Of a stretch of DNA of 64,000 nucleotides, positions 35,270-43,364 are shown piece by piece; position 1 is the stretch's first letter; every line of letters begins with the position of its first letter. Location of the stretch: the NCBI RefSeq assembly GCF_900114085.1, contig NZ_FORU01000006.1, positions 94,821 through 158,820 on the forward strand. Reading direction: 5' to 3'. The stretch comes from Myroides guanonis. Its GTDB lineage: Bacteria > Bacteroidota > Bacteroidia > Flavobacteriales > Flavobacteriaceae. Below the pieces are notes generated by a model. It saw only the letters and a list, made by a program, of their open reading frames with translations, was not told where the DNA came from and made no database searches. The position numbers and the translations under genes are program-made.

Positions 35270-36085
35270 TTATGTGTTTATTATTAGGTTTTTAATCAAT
35301 GAGTTTGCTTTTGGTTCAGCTTTTTTAACAGCATTTAGTACTTCTTGATGGCTGAGGTTTGTAATACCTTCTTCATTTCCCATATCTGATATTATGGAAA
35401 TACCAAAACAAGATATATCCATATGCTTGGCAACTATTACTTCAGGAACTGTAGACATACCTACACAATCCGCACCTACTAGGCGTACCATTTTGTATTC
35501 AGCTAAAGTTTCAAAACTAGGTCCTTGTAGTCCATAATATATACCTTCTTTATAAGGTATATCATTAGTTTTTGCTTGTTGTTTCGCGATTGCAATTAGT
35601 TCTGGTGAATAGGCGTTGTGCATATTGAGAAATCTAGGTCCAAATCGTTCATCGTTTTTTCCGCGTAAAGGATGTTCTGGAAAAGCATTAATATGGTCTT
35701 TGATAATCATGATGTCTCCAATTTGAAAAGAAGGGTTAACCCCTCCTGAAGCATTAGATACAATTAATGTATCAACTCCAAGAAATTTCATTGTGCGGAT
35801 AGGGAATGTTACTTGTTGCATGTTATAGTCTTCATAATAATGAAATCTTCCTTGCATTGCTATAACCTTTTTGGAGCCAATAGTGCCTAAAATTAGATTG
35901 CCTTTATGGCCTTCCACAGTTGAGGTTGGGAAATTTGGAATTTGATGGTATGGTATTTTGTAAGTGATTTCAATTTCATCAATGAAATTACCGAGCCCAG
36001 ATCCTAATACAATTCCTATAGTAGGTTCAAAATTATCTGTTCTTTCCTGGATGAATTTTACTGTTTCTTGAACTTTTTCCCACAT
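35270..36085 (-). CDS. punA: Purine nucleoside phosphorylase
   Basis: A 271-residue trimeric-type purine nucleoside phosphorylase. It has GIVLGSGLGNF near the start, the MQGRFHYYEDY phosphate/ribose segment, TLIVSNASGGVNPSF and GLQGPSFETLAEYKMVRLVGADCVGMSTVPE typical of PNP I. It splits inosine and guanosine with phosphate for salvage. Its ATG lies 53 bases inside the end of lpxK on the same strand, an unusually long overlap that keeps both starts and stops plausible: MWEKVQETVKFIQE is the normal PNP start. Confidence 0.95.
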   Translation of the reverse strand: MWEKVQETVKFIQERTDNFEPTIGIVLGSGLGNFIDEIEITYKIPYHQIPNFPTSTVEGHKGNLILGTIGSKKVIAMQGRFHYYEDYNMQQVTFPIRTMKFLGVDTLIVSNASGGVNPSFQIGDIMIIKDHINAFPEHPLRGKNDERFGPRFLNMHNAYSPELIAIAKQQAKTNDIPYKEGIYYGLQGPSFETLAEYKMVRLVGADCVGMSTVPEVIVAKHMDISCFGISIISDMGNEEGITNLSHQEVLNAVKKAEPKANSLIKNLIINT

Positions 36086-37082
36086 AGTCTAAAATGATTT
36101 TATCCATCTTCTCTTTATCTTTAAGAAAAGAGGTTTGGATTGGTAAATAATATAATTGGTTAGCAGGTAACTGGTTCTTTAAACGTACGAAATCTTTTTC
36201 AGTTGTAATAATTTTATTTCCATTAGCTTCTACTAAAATGCGATTAATATCAGTTTTTGTGAAATTGTGATGGTCAGGAAACGAAAGGCATTTTGTATAT
36301 TCTGTTTTTAAAAAATTGAAAAAGCTTTGTGGTTTAGCTATGCCGGCAATTAAAATGGCTTCATTAAAATTCACTTCATTGATAGGGATACTATCGATAT
36401 TTGAAATAAAATGATTACTATAATTTATATATGTGAAAAATAATTCTTGGTTTGTTTTTAGCCGTAAACATCTTTTAACTTCTTCTATACTATTATTAGT
36501 TAGGTTTTCTGGACATTTGGTTACGATTATAATGTCTGCACGCTGAGCTCCTTTACGAGTCTCTCTTAAATTACCAGCAGGCAACATGAAGTCTTTGCAG
36601 TATAATTCTGAATAGGTGGTTAATAATATATTTAGTCCAGCTTCAACTGCTAAGTGTTGGTATGCATCATCAAGTATGATTACATCTAATTCAGGATGTT
36701 TTTCTAGTAGGTTGTTAATCCCATTTACACGATTTGTATCAACAGCTACTTTAGTCGATTTAAATTTATGATGGTATTGATAAGGCTCATCCCCGATTTC
36801 TTCCATTGTTGTTGAAGCATCGGCTATTATAAAACCAGAGGTTTTTCTCTTGTATCCTCTGCTCAATGTAGCGGTGTTATATTTAGTGTTTAATAAGCGT
36901 AAGAGGTATTCTACAAATGGTGTTTTACCAGTTCCTCCAACGCTTAGGTTACCAACTGTAATAACGGGTTTTTCAAACCGTGTTCTTTTGAGTATATTAG
37001 CAAAATACAAAGCGTTTCGTACGTCAGTAATAATCCCGTAAAGGATAGAGAAAGGAAATAAAAGTTTTCGTAGTTTATTCAT
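36033..37082 (-). CDS. lpxK: Tetraacyldisaccharide 4'-kinase
   Basis: A 349-residue LpxK. A short N-terminal amphipathic/hydrophobic segment precedes the P-loop VGNLSVGGTGKTP (about 43-55); SRGYKRKTSGF, VIILDDAYQHLAVEAGLNI and the GDEPYQ segment match the family. It phosphorylates the 4' position of the lipid A disaccharide at the inner membrane. The last 12 residues extend past the usual end (LDYVG) and overlap punA. Divergent from the nif3-like gene, with a possible -7 element TATTTTCG at 37087-37094 on the minus strand. Confidence 0.95.
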   Translation of the reverse strand: MNKLRKLLFPFSILYGIITDVRNALYFANILKRTRFEKPVITVGNLSVGGTGKTPFVEYLLRLLNTKYNTATLSRGYKRKTSGFIIADASTTMEEIGDEPYQYHHKFKSTKVAVDTNRVNGINNLLEKHPELDVIILDDAYQHLAVEAGLNILLTTYSELYCKDFMLPAGNLRETRKGAQRADIIIVTKCPENLTNNSIEEVKRCLRLKTNQELFFTYINYSNHFISNIDSIPINEVNFNEAILIAGIAKPQSFFNFLKTEYTKCLSFPDHHNFTKTDINRILVEANGNKIITTEKDFVRLKNQLPANQLYYLPIQTSFLKDKEKMDKIILDYVGKSSRNSKIHPGKNR

Positions 37083-37086
37083 AGTA

Positions 37087-37112
37087 CGAAAATACCAACT
37101 TTTTTAACTTTG
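37087..37112. promoter_or_regulatory. Divergent promoter elements for lpxK and the Nif3-like gene
   Basis: The minus-strand TATTTTCG (37087-37094) faces lpxK and the plus-strand TAACTTTG (37105-37112) faces the Nif3-like gene; both match or nearly match TAnnTTTG in a 76-base gap. Confidence 0.5.
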
Positions 37113-37158
37113 AAGAAATAATAGATACTTAGAATTTAACTTATTTACACACATTGAA

Positions 37159-38253
37159 ATGAAAATTAGTGAGTTTTTACCTACACTTGAATTACTAGCT
37201 CCGTTAGCTTATGCTGAGGATTTTGATAATGTAGGTTTATTAGTAGGAGAGTTTGAACAAGATATTACGGGGGTATTGGTTTGTCATGATGCATTGGAAG
37301 AGGTAATAGATGAAGCGATTTCAAAGAATTGTAACTTTATAGTGTGTTTTCACCCGATCCTTTTTTCTGGCTTAAAGAAGATAAATGGTAAGAACTATGT
37401 AGAAAGAGCTGTAATTAAGGCAATAAGAAATAATATTGCTATTTATGCCATACACACAGCTTTGGATAATCATGAGGATGGGGTAAATAAAATTTTATGT
37501 GATACATTGGGAATCATAAATTCAGAAGTGTTGATACCAAAAACAAATTATATTCAAAAATTGGTAACCTATGTTCCTGAGGGGACAGACGAAAAGGTGA
37601 GGGAAGCATTGTTTCAGGCTGGGGCTGGATCGATAGGGAATTATAAGAGATGTAGTTTTAGTTCGAATGGCATTGGGAGTTTTGAAGGAAATGAGCGTAG
37701 CACTCCCAAAATCGGAAAAAGAGATGAGTTTGTAGAGCTTAAAGAAATCAAGATAGAAGTAATATTTGAAAGACATTTACAAAAATCTATTTTGAAAAAT
37801 CTGTTTAAAAATCACCCTTATGAAGAAGTAGCTTTTGAAATTTATAATTTGGAAAACAAACTTCAAAATGTAGGTATGGGGAGAATTGGTTTTTTGGAGA
37901 CGCCAATGAATGAGGAGGAATTTTTAAGAATGGTTAAGTCTAATACAAAAGCTGGAGGTATTCGATTTTCCTCGTCTAGAAACAAGCCTATTCATAAAGT
38001 TGCTGTGCTTGGAGGTTCGGGAAGTTTTGCTATAAAAGATGCAATTCAACAAGGAGCAGATGCATTTATAACTGCCGATTTAAAATATCACCAGTTTTAT
38101 GAAGCAGAAAATCAAATTTTATTAGCGGATATAGGTCATTATGAAAGTGAAAGATTTACAAAAAATTATATAGTTGAGTTTCTTTCAAAAAAAATGCCTA
38201 ATTTTGCCGTTATTTTATCTACTGTAAATACAAATCCAGTTAACTACATATAA
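37159..38253 (+). CDS. Nif3-like dinuclear metal centre protein
   Basis: A 364-residue member of the Nif3/YqfO (GTP cyclohydrolase I type 2-like) family. The N-terminal half has YAEDFDNVGLLVG, CHDALEEVIDEAI, CFHPILFSGLKKI and YAIHTALDNHEDGVN; the C-terminal half has VAVLGGSGSF, ADAFITADLKYHQFYEA and LADIGHYESERF. His and Asp/Glu residues in these motifs form the dimetal site. An inserted PII-like domain (about 130-240) is present, as in YqfO. Biochemical role is unsettled. It is followed after 2 bases by the coiled-coil protein. Confidence 0.93.
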   Translation: MKISEFLPTLELLAPLAYAEDFDNVGLLVGEFEQDITGVLVCHDALEEVIDEAISKNCNFIVCFHPILFSGLKKINGKNYVERAVIKAIRNNIAIYAIHTALDNHEDGVNKILCDTLGIINSEVLIPKTNYIQKLVTYVPEGTDEKVREALFQAGAGSIGNYKRCSFSSNGIGSFEGNERSTPKIGKRDEFVELKEIKIEVIFERHLQKSILKNLFKNHPYEEVAFEIYNLENKLQNVGMGRIGFLETPMNEEEFLRMVKSNTKAGGIRFSSSRNKPIHKVAVLGGSGSFAIKDAIQQGADAFITADLKYHQFYEAENQILLADIGHYESERFTKNYIVEFLSKKMPNFAVILSTVNTNPVNYI

Positions 38254-38255
38254 AG

Positions 38256-39035
38256 ATGACAAAGAAAAAAGAACAAACCGTTGAGGATAAATTAAGAGCC
38301 CTATACGACTTGCAATTGGTTGACTCAAGAATCGACGAAATTAAAAACATGAGAGGGGAGCTACCTTTAGAAGTTGAAGATTTGAAAGATGAGGTTGCTG
38401 GTCTTAACAAACGCTTAGAGAAATTACATGTAGATCTTTCTAATATCGAAGTAGGTATTAAAGAAAAGAAGGCTTCTATTGATGGGTTTAAAGAGGCAAT
38501 AAAAAGATATACAGAACAACAAAATGATGTTCGAAACAATAGAGAATTTGACTCTTTGACAAAAGAAGTAGAATTTCAAAATCTTGAGATTGAGCTTGCA
38601 GAAAAACACATTCGTGAAATGAAAGCAAGTATTGAATTCAAAAAGGAAAATATTAAAGAAACGCAAGAAAAATTAAATGGAAGACAAGAGCATTTAGATC
38701 ACAAAGTAAGTGAATTAAATAGCATTATGTCTGAAACTGAACGCGAAGAAAATCTTTTGAACCAAAAGTCTGTTGAATTGCAAGAAGACATTGAAGCGCG
38801 TTTATTAACAGCTTATCACAGAATTAGAAACGGAGTCCGTAACGGTTTAGCTGTTGTTTCTATTGAGAGAGGAGCGTCTGCTGGTTCTTATTTTACAATA
38901 CCGCCTCAAACGCAAGTTGAGATTGCTGCGAGAAAGAAAATTATTACGGATGAGCACAGTGGAAGAATTCTTGTTGATTCAGCATTGGCGGAAGAAGAAA
39001 GAGAAAAGATTGAAGCGATGTTAGCTAAAATCTAG
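38256..39035 (+). CDS. Coiled-coil protein with a degenerate C4 zinc-ribbon domain
   Basis: A 259-residue protein of the family usually annotated as zinc-ribbon domain protein. Residues about 5-185 form a long antiparallel coiled coil; the C-terminal domain is the ribbon. In most members the ribbon has two Cys pairs, one before IPPQ and one before GRILVD. Here the first pair region reads RGASAGSYFTIPPQ and the second TDEHSGRILVD: the scaffold is kept but all four cysteines are gone. Coupled to the Nif3-like gene (2-base gap), an arrangement conserved in Bacteroidota. Function unknown; nucleic-acid binding has been proposed for relatives. Confidence 0.85.
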   Translation: MTKKKEQTVEDKLRALYDLQLVDSRIDEIKNMRGELPLEVEDLKDEVAGLNKRLEKLHVDLSNIEVGIKEKKASIDGFKEAIKRYTEQQNDVRNNREFDSLTKEVEFQNLEIELAEKHIREMKASIEFKKENIKETQEKLNGRQEHLDHKVSELNSIMSETEREENLLNQKSVELQEDIEARLLTAYHRIRNGVRNGLAVVSIERGASAGSYFTIPPQTQVEIAARKKIITDEHSGRILVDSALAEEEREKIEAMLAKI

Positions 39036-39056
39036 TTTATATAATACGAGATATTT

Positions 39057-39090
39057 AAGGGCTAATTCAATTTGAATTAGCCCTTTTTTT
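39057..39090 (+). terminator. Terminator after the zinc-ribbon-like gene
   Basis: A 14-bp perfect inverted repeat with core GGGCTAATTCAA / TTGAATTAGCCC, almost without a loop, followed by eight T. Confidence 0.88.
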
Positions 39091-39187
39091 TGTAGATTAA
39101 TAAGGTGTTTCTGTTTTAGAATTGGTTTATTGAAATGAATGATTAGATAGGTGAGATTAAAATTAAGGTCTTTAGTAATAAAATGTA

Positions 39188-39195
39188 TAATTTTG
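39188..39195 (+). promoter_or_regulatory. -7 promoter element for rluF
   Basis: TAATTTTG (TAnnTTTG) ends 4 bases before the ATG at 39200, implying an extremely short or absent leader. Confidence 0.45.
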
Positions 39196-39199
39196 TAAA

Positions 39200-40078
39200 A
39201 TGGAATTAAATCAAGTACGCTTAAATAAGTATTTATCAGAAGTAGGATATTGCTCAAGAAGAGAGGCCGACCGATTGATAGAACAAGGCAGAATTACCGT
39301 AAATGGTAATGTGCCTGAAATGGGGTTGAAGGTGACTCCTGAAGATGATATTAGAGTAGATGGTGAAAAGATTAAGGATAGCAATGAAAAGCCTATTTAT
39401 TTGGCTTTTAATAAACCCGTTGGAATTGAATGTACTACCAATACTAATGTAAGGCATAATATTGTTGATTTTATTAATTATCCAAAGCGTATTTTTCCTG
39501 TTGGTCGCTTGGATAAAGCGAGTGAAGGTCTGATTATTATGACTAATGATGGGGATATTGTCAATAAGATTCTTCGACAAAAGAACAATCATGAGAAAGA
39601 GTATATTGTGACAGTCGATAAGTCTATTACAGATGAATTTATAGAAAAAATGAGTGAAGGGGTTCCTATTTTGGATACTGTTACTAAAAAGTGTAAGGTT
39701 GTTCAGATTTCAAAGTACATTTTTAGAATATTTTTAACACAAGGTTTAAATAGGCAAATTCGTAGGATGACTGAGTATTTAGGATATGAAGTAGTTGCTT
39801 TAAAGCGTGTTAGGATTATAAATATTTCATTAGATGTTCCTGTAGGTAGGTATAGAGAGCTTACTGTTAATGAGCTTGATGAATTAAATAAATTGATAGC
39901 TCCATCATTGAAAACAGAAGAAGCTAGTATTGATTCTGAATCCACTATAGAGACGGAGAAAAGGACTAACTTCGGAAATAGTGGTGTTGCTAAAAAGAAA
40001 TTTGAAAGAGAGCGTACGACACCTAGACAAACTCGTCAATTAAAAAATGAAAGAAGAAATTCAAGAAGAGAAAAGTAA
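39200..40078 (+). CDS. rluF: RluF-like 23S rRNA pseudouridine synthase
   Basis: A 292-residue RsuA-family synthase. The S4 domain ([25 protein letters not shown], about 6-30) is followed by the catalytic domain with [20 protein letters not shown] (catalytic Asp in GRLD) and [30 protein letters not shown] rather than KPxGvvsT favours the RluF branch, which modifies U2604 of 23S rRNA in E. coli. The last 50 residues are a Lys/Arg/Ser-rich disordered tail, common in Bacteroidota. Confidence 0.92.
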   Translation: MELNQVRLNKYLSEVGYCSRREADRLIEQGRITVNGNVPEMGLKVTPEDDIRVDGEKIKDSNEKPIYLAFNKPVGIECTTNTNVRHNIVDFINYPKRIFPVGRLDKASEGLIIMTNDGDIVNKILRQKNNHEKEYIVTVDKSITDEFIEKMSEGVPILDTVTKKCKVVQISKYIFRIFLTQGLNRQIRRMTEYLGYEVVALKRVRIINISLDVPVGRYRELTVNELDELNKLIAPSLKTEEASIDSESTIETEKRTNFGNSGVAKKKFERERTTPRQTRQLKNERRNSRREK

Positions 40079-40181
40079 TTATTGTAGAGAAGATGCTAAT
40101 CCATCATAATGTTGTTTGATAAATATTAACGTTTATAGGTTTTTATTAAGATTTTTATGATGCCTAATCTATATTATTTTC

Positions 40182-40189
40182 TATATTTG
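40182..40189 (+). promoter_or_regulatory. -7 promoter element for the lipoprotein at 40213
   Basis: TATATTTG (TAnnTTTG), 23 bases before the ATG at 40213. Confidence 0.5.
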
Positions 40190-40212
40190 AAAATTGATAA
40201 ACTATTTTGATT

Positions 40213-40656
40213 ATGAAAAAAATAACGTTGACATTAATTGCATCAATTGCTATATTGTTTGTGTCTTGTGATGAGAGTGATGATGCTGTAACTTCAAAAA
40301 AAGTGGACCCAGCTGCTCGTATTTCGCCTCCAGCTTGGATCGTAGGAAACTGGAAAGTTTCTGGAGCAAGTATTAAAGGGATTAATTTTTCGAAAGATGA
40401 TATGTGTCAGGTTCTTGTAAATGATGGGAATCTATGTTATAAAGAGAAAATCACTATTTATAATAATGCTTTTTTAAAGAATATAGTTAAGGAGACTACA
40501 ACAGCTGCAAACTATGATATTGAGATTATTTTAAATGATGAAATAGTTGAATATCATTTTGAAATGATTGACTCATTAAATGTTAATTGGAATGTTCTTG
40601 ATAAGGAAGATCCGAATATTATAAAGAATGTATATAGAATGAGTAGACCTAAATAA
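40213..40656 (+). CDS. Small lipoprotein of unknown function
   Basis: A 147-residue protein with a lipoprotein signal ending in Cys19 (LFVSC) and an acidic linker. The folded part starts at WIVGNWKVSG, a pattern seen in lipocalin-like small lipoproteins, and has two further cysteines (DDMCQVL and NLCYKEK) that could form a disulfide. The frame opens at a TTG two codons earlier, but ATG 40213 is a normal lipoprotein start. No named family is recognised. Own promoter and terminator. Confidence 0.7.
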   Translation: MKKITLTLIASIAILFVSCDESDDAVTSKKVDPAARISPPAWIVGNWKVSGASIKGINFSKDDMCQVLVNDGNLCYKEKITIYNNAFLKNIVKETTTAANYDIEIILNDEIVEYHFEMIDSLNVNWNVLDKEDPNIIKNVYRMSRPK

Positions 40657-40679
40657 ATAGAGCTGCTGTTAATAAAAGT

Positions 40680-40712
40680 AAAAAGCTGTTTCCGTAAAAG
40701 AAACAGCTTTTT
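40680..40712 (+). terminator. Terminator after the small lipoprotein
   Basis: A perfect 13-bp stem with core AAGCTGTTTC / GAAACAGCTT, a 7-base loop and a T-rich tail. Confidence 0.88.
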
Positions 40713-40753
40713 TTATTTTATTTTTTCAGTTTAAAGAAGAATTTCCTATATCA

Positions 40754-40788
40754 AAAAAGGCGAATAAACTATGTTTATTCGCCTTTTT
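40754..40788. terminator. Terminator after RNase Y
   Basis: A perfect 16-bp stem (40754-40769 with 40773-40788; core GGCGAATAAAC / GTTTATTCGCC) with a 3-base loop, 18 bases beyond the minus-strand rny stop. A and T runs on both sides would make it work in either direction. Confidence 0.9.
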
Positions 40789-40805
40789 ATTATGTCAACA
40801 AGAAT

Positions 40806-42368
40806 TTACTTGGCAATATTAACTGCTCTAGTTTCTCTAATAACTGTAATTTTAACTTGTCCTGGATATGTCATTTCAGTTTGTATCTTTTGAGAAATAT
40901 CAAAGGATAGTGTAGCTGCCATATCATCAGTGACTTTTTCGCTTTCTACAATAACTCTAAGTTCACGACCTGCTTGTATAGCATAAGAGTTTTTTACTCC
41001 ATTAAAGTCATTTGCGATACTTTCAAGGTCTTTTAATCTTTGTATGTAAGAATCTAGAACTTGACGTCTAGCTCCAGGTCTAGCTCCAGAAATAGCATCA
41101 CAAACTTGAATTATTGGAGAAATTAATGAAGTCATTTCTATTTCATCATGGTGAGCTCCAATAGCGTTGACAACTTCTGCTTTTTCACCGTATTTCTCTG
41201 CCCACTGCATACCGAGTATAGCATGTGGAAGTTCACTTTCTGTTTCAGGGACTTTACCGATATCATGTAGTAAACCAGCTCGTTTAGCAAGTTTTACATT
41301 TAATCCAAGTTCTGCTGCCATTAAACCACATAGTTTAGCTACTTCTCTAGAGTGTTGGAGAAGGTTCTGTCCGTAAGAAGAACGGTATTTCATCCTACCT
41401 ACAATCTTAATAAGCTCTGGGTGTAAACCATGAATACCTAAATCGATAACTGTTCTTTTTCCAATTTCGATTATCTCCTCGTCTATTTGTTTAGTTGTTT
41501 TTGCAACAACTTCTTCAATTCTCGCTGGGTGAATTCTACCATCAGTAACAAGTCTATGTAATGATAGACGAGCTATTTCTCTACGTACAGGGTCAAAGCA
41601 AGAAAGGATGATAGCTTCTGGAGTATCGTCAACTATAATTTCTACACCAGTAGCAGCTTCAATAGCTCGGATATTTCTACCTTCTCTACCGATTATTCTA
41701 CCTTTAACATCGTCAGATTCAATATTAAATACTGAAACGCAGTTTTCAACTGCTTCTTCTGTACCAATACGTTGAATAGTATTGATGATAATCTTTTTAG
41801 CTTCTTGTTGAGCTGTTAATTTAGCTTCTTCAATGGTGTCTTGAATAAAAGACATAGCATTAGCTTTTGCTTCGTTCTTTAAGCTTTCTACAATTTGATT
41901 CTTAGCTTCTTCAGCTGATAAACCAGAGATCACTTCAAGTTTCTCAACTTGAGCTTTGTGAAGTTTCTCAACTTCTTCTTGTTTTTTAGTTAGTTGTTCA
42001 AGTTTAATAGTGTATTCTTCAATTTTCTTATCACTGTCTTCTGAAGATTTTTTAGCTTTTGCTAATTCACTTGAAATTTGAGATTCTTTGTCTCTTGTTC
42101 TTTTTTCAGCTTCAGCTATTTTTTTATCACGAGCTAGAATAACTTGTTCGTGTTCAGCTTTTAGCTCAATAAATTTTTCTTTAGCTTGGAGTATCTTTTC
42201 TTTCTTAAGTGCTTCGCCCTCAGCTTTAGAATCTCTAAGCATATTGTTAGCTTCGTTAGTAGCGTTTTTTAAGATTGAAGATGCGTTGTTTTTTTCTAGA
42301 TATCTTGCAACTGCAATTCCAGCACCAAATCCAATTACTGTACCTACAATAATGAATATTATTTCCAT
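40806..42368 (-). CDS. rny: Ribonuclease Y
   Basis: A 520-residue membrane-bound endoribonuclease. The N-terminus is a single transmembrane anchor (about 2-24), then a long charged coiled coil (about 30-180), a KH domain ([21 protein letters not shown], about 220-240) and the HD domain with [10 protein letters not shown] (catalytic His-Asp). It starts mRNA decay at the inner membrane. It lies downstream of the coiled-coil gene, zapA and the 6S RNA candidate on the same strand. Confidence 0.96.
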   Translation of the reverse strand: MEIIFIIVGTVIGFGAGIAVARYLEKNNASSILKNATNEANNMLRDSKAEGEALKKEKILQAKEKFIELKAEHEQVILARDKKIAEAEKRTRDKESQISSELAKAKKSSEDSDKKIEEYTIKLEQLTKKQEEVEKLHKAQVEKLEVISGLSAEEAKNQIVESLKNEAKANAMSFIQDTIEEAKLTAQQEAKKIIINTIQRIGTEEAVENCVSVFNIESDDVKGRIIGREGRNIRAIEAATGVEIIVDDTPEAIILSCFDPVRREIARLSLHRLVTDGRIHPARIEEVVAKTTKQIDEEIIEIGKRTVIDLGIHGLHPELIKIVGRMKYRSSYGQNLLQHSREVAKLCGLMAAELGLNVKLAKRAGLLHDIGKVPETESELPHAILGMQWAEKYGEKAEVVNAIGAHHDEIEMTSLISPIIQVCDAISGARPGARRQVLDSYIQRLKDLESIANDFNGVKNSYAIQAGRELRVIVESEKVTDDMAATLSFDISQKIQTEMTYPGQVKITVIRETRAVNIAK

Positions 42369-42390
42369 AGTTTTATTAAAATTATATATA

Positions 42391-42551
42391 AAAAAAGCTC
42401 ACATTAGGGAAGTTGCATAAACTCGAAAATAGACAAGTTTTGAGCTAAATTGCTGTTCAAGGATCTGCGTGATGCAGCGTGCTTTAGTAGCAAATATTCA
42501 CCCATTTTAATTTGTTAGTGTTGAGTTTATCAAACAGGTACTAATGTGAGC
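42391..42551 (-). ncRNA. ssrS: 6S RNA candidate (6S-Flavo type)
   Basis: On the minus strand the stretch begins GCTCACATTAG and ends CTAATGTGAGC followed by seven T, giving a perfect 11-bp closing helix (42541-42551 with 42397-42407) that doubles as a terminator. Inside, GATAAACTC-like and GAGTTTATG-like arms (42523-42530 with 42417-42424) pair as a second helix, and the centre is more open, as expected for a promoter-mimicking 6S RNA. Its place between zapA and rny is that of the 6S-Flavo RNA of Flavobacteria. A covariance-model search (Rfam 6S-Flavo) would settle it. Confidence 0.75.
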
Positions 42552-42581
42552 AGTATCTTAGTTTTATGTAAAGAACGTTTT

Positions 42582-42878
42582 TTATTCTGAGAGGATACGG
42601 GTTAGATTTTCATCAAGGTCCATTAGTCTATTTATTGCACTAACATAACTTTCTGAAGTGTCTATTTTTGTCTGTTCTGTTTGTGATGCAAATTGTAATG
42701 CGCACATAGCTAGAACATCTTGTTTGTCTCTAACAGCATAATTTTCTTCAAACTGATGAATCATCATATCAATTTTTTTAGAAGCAGAACGCAATCCTTC
42801 CTCTTGAGAATACTCAACTGTTAGTGGGTATACTCTATCTGCAATTGATATTTTTATTTTTAAAGGTTCATCACTCAT
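42582..42878 (-). CDS. zapA: Cell division protein ZapA
   Basis: A 98-residue ZapA homologue: LKIKISIADRVYPLTVEYSQEEGLRSASKKID at the start, then a C-terminal coiled coil. ZapA bundles FtsZ filaments at the division site. It follows the small coiled-coil gene by 7 bases and precedes the 6S RNA candidate. Length and motifs fit the Bacteroidota form. Confidence 0.92.
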   Translation of the reverse strand: MSDEPLKIKISIADRVYPLTVEYSQEEGLRSASKKIDMMIHQFEENYAVRDKQDVLAMCALQFASQTEQTKIDTSESYVSAINRLMDLDENLTRILSE

Positions 42879-42885
42879 AAGTCAA

Positions 42886-43176
42886 CTATTTTGAAAGCTG
42901 TACAATACATTGATCGATTTCGCGAATTAATGAATTTATTTTGAGTTTCGTATCTCTTTTATTCTCGTCACTGCCCAGTAATGAACTAGCAAGCTTTAAA
43001 GACTCATATTTTGTTTGCAATACTGTTAAGTCTTTTTCTTTTTCTTTTAGGGTCTCTTCTGTTCTCAATAACCTTTTTTTTAAATCATTATTAGAGGACT
43101 CTAAAGCGCTTAGCTTTTGTATAAGTTTTGCAAACTTGATTTCAATTGAATCAATAATTTGATTTAGTTCACTCAT
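42886..43176 (-). CDS. Small coiled-coil protein upstream of zapA
   Basis: A 96-residue protein that is almost all heptad coiled coil (about 5-65: IEIKFAKLIQKLSALE, LKKRLLRTEETLKEKEKD), with a short C-terminal helix (LIREIDQCIVQLSK). It is cotranscribed with zapA, a pairing conserved in Bacteroidota, and resembles ZapB in size and composition without clear sequence similarity. A division-site role is inferred from context only. Confidence 0.75.
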   Translation of the reverse strand: MSELNQIIDSIEIKFAKLIQKLSALESSNNDLKKRLLRTEETLKEKEKDLTVLQTKYESLKLASSLLGSDENKRDTKLKINSLIREIDQCIVQLSK

Positions 43177-43205
43177 TTATACTTTATCATACATTACTTA
43201 TGTTA

Positions 43206-43213
43206 CAAAGTTA
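43206..43213 (-). promoter_or_regulatory. -7 promoter element for the zapA unit
   Basis: Minus-strand TAACTTTG (TAnnTTTG), 29 bases before the start of the coiled-coil gene at 43176. Confidence 0.5.
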
Positions 43214-43364
43214 CTATTACTAACTCAAATTTAAAAGGTTTTTATTTAAAAAAAGTAATTTATTTAGCAAAAAAGAATAAGCTTTTGGTTCTTATGGAGT
43301 TAGTTTTTTAAGAAACTTTCTGAAATTCAATCTGAATTTTTCTAAATTAGCAAAAAAACAATTT

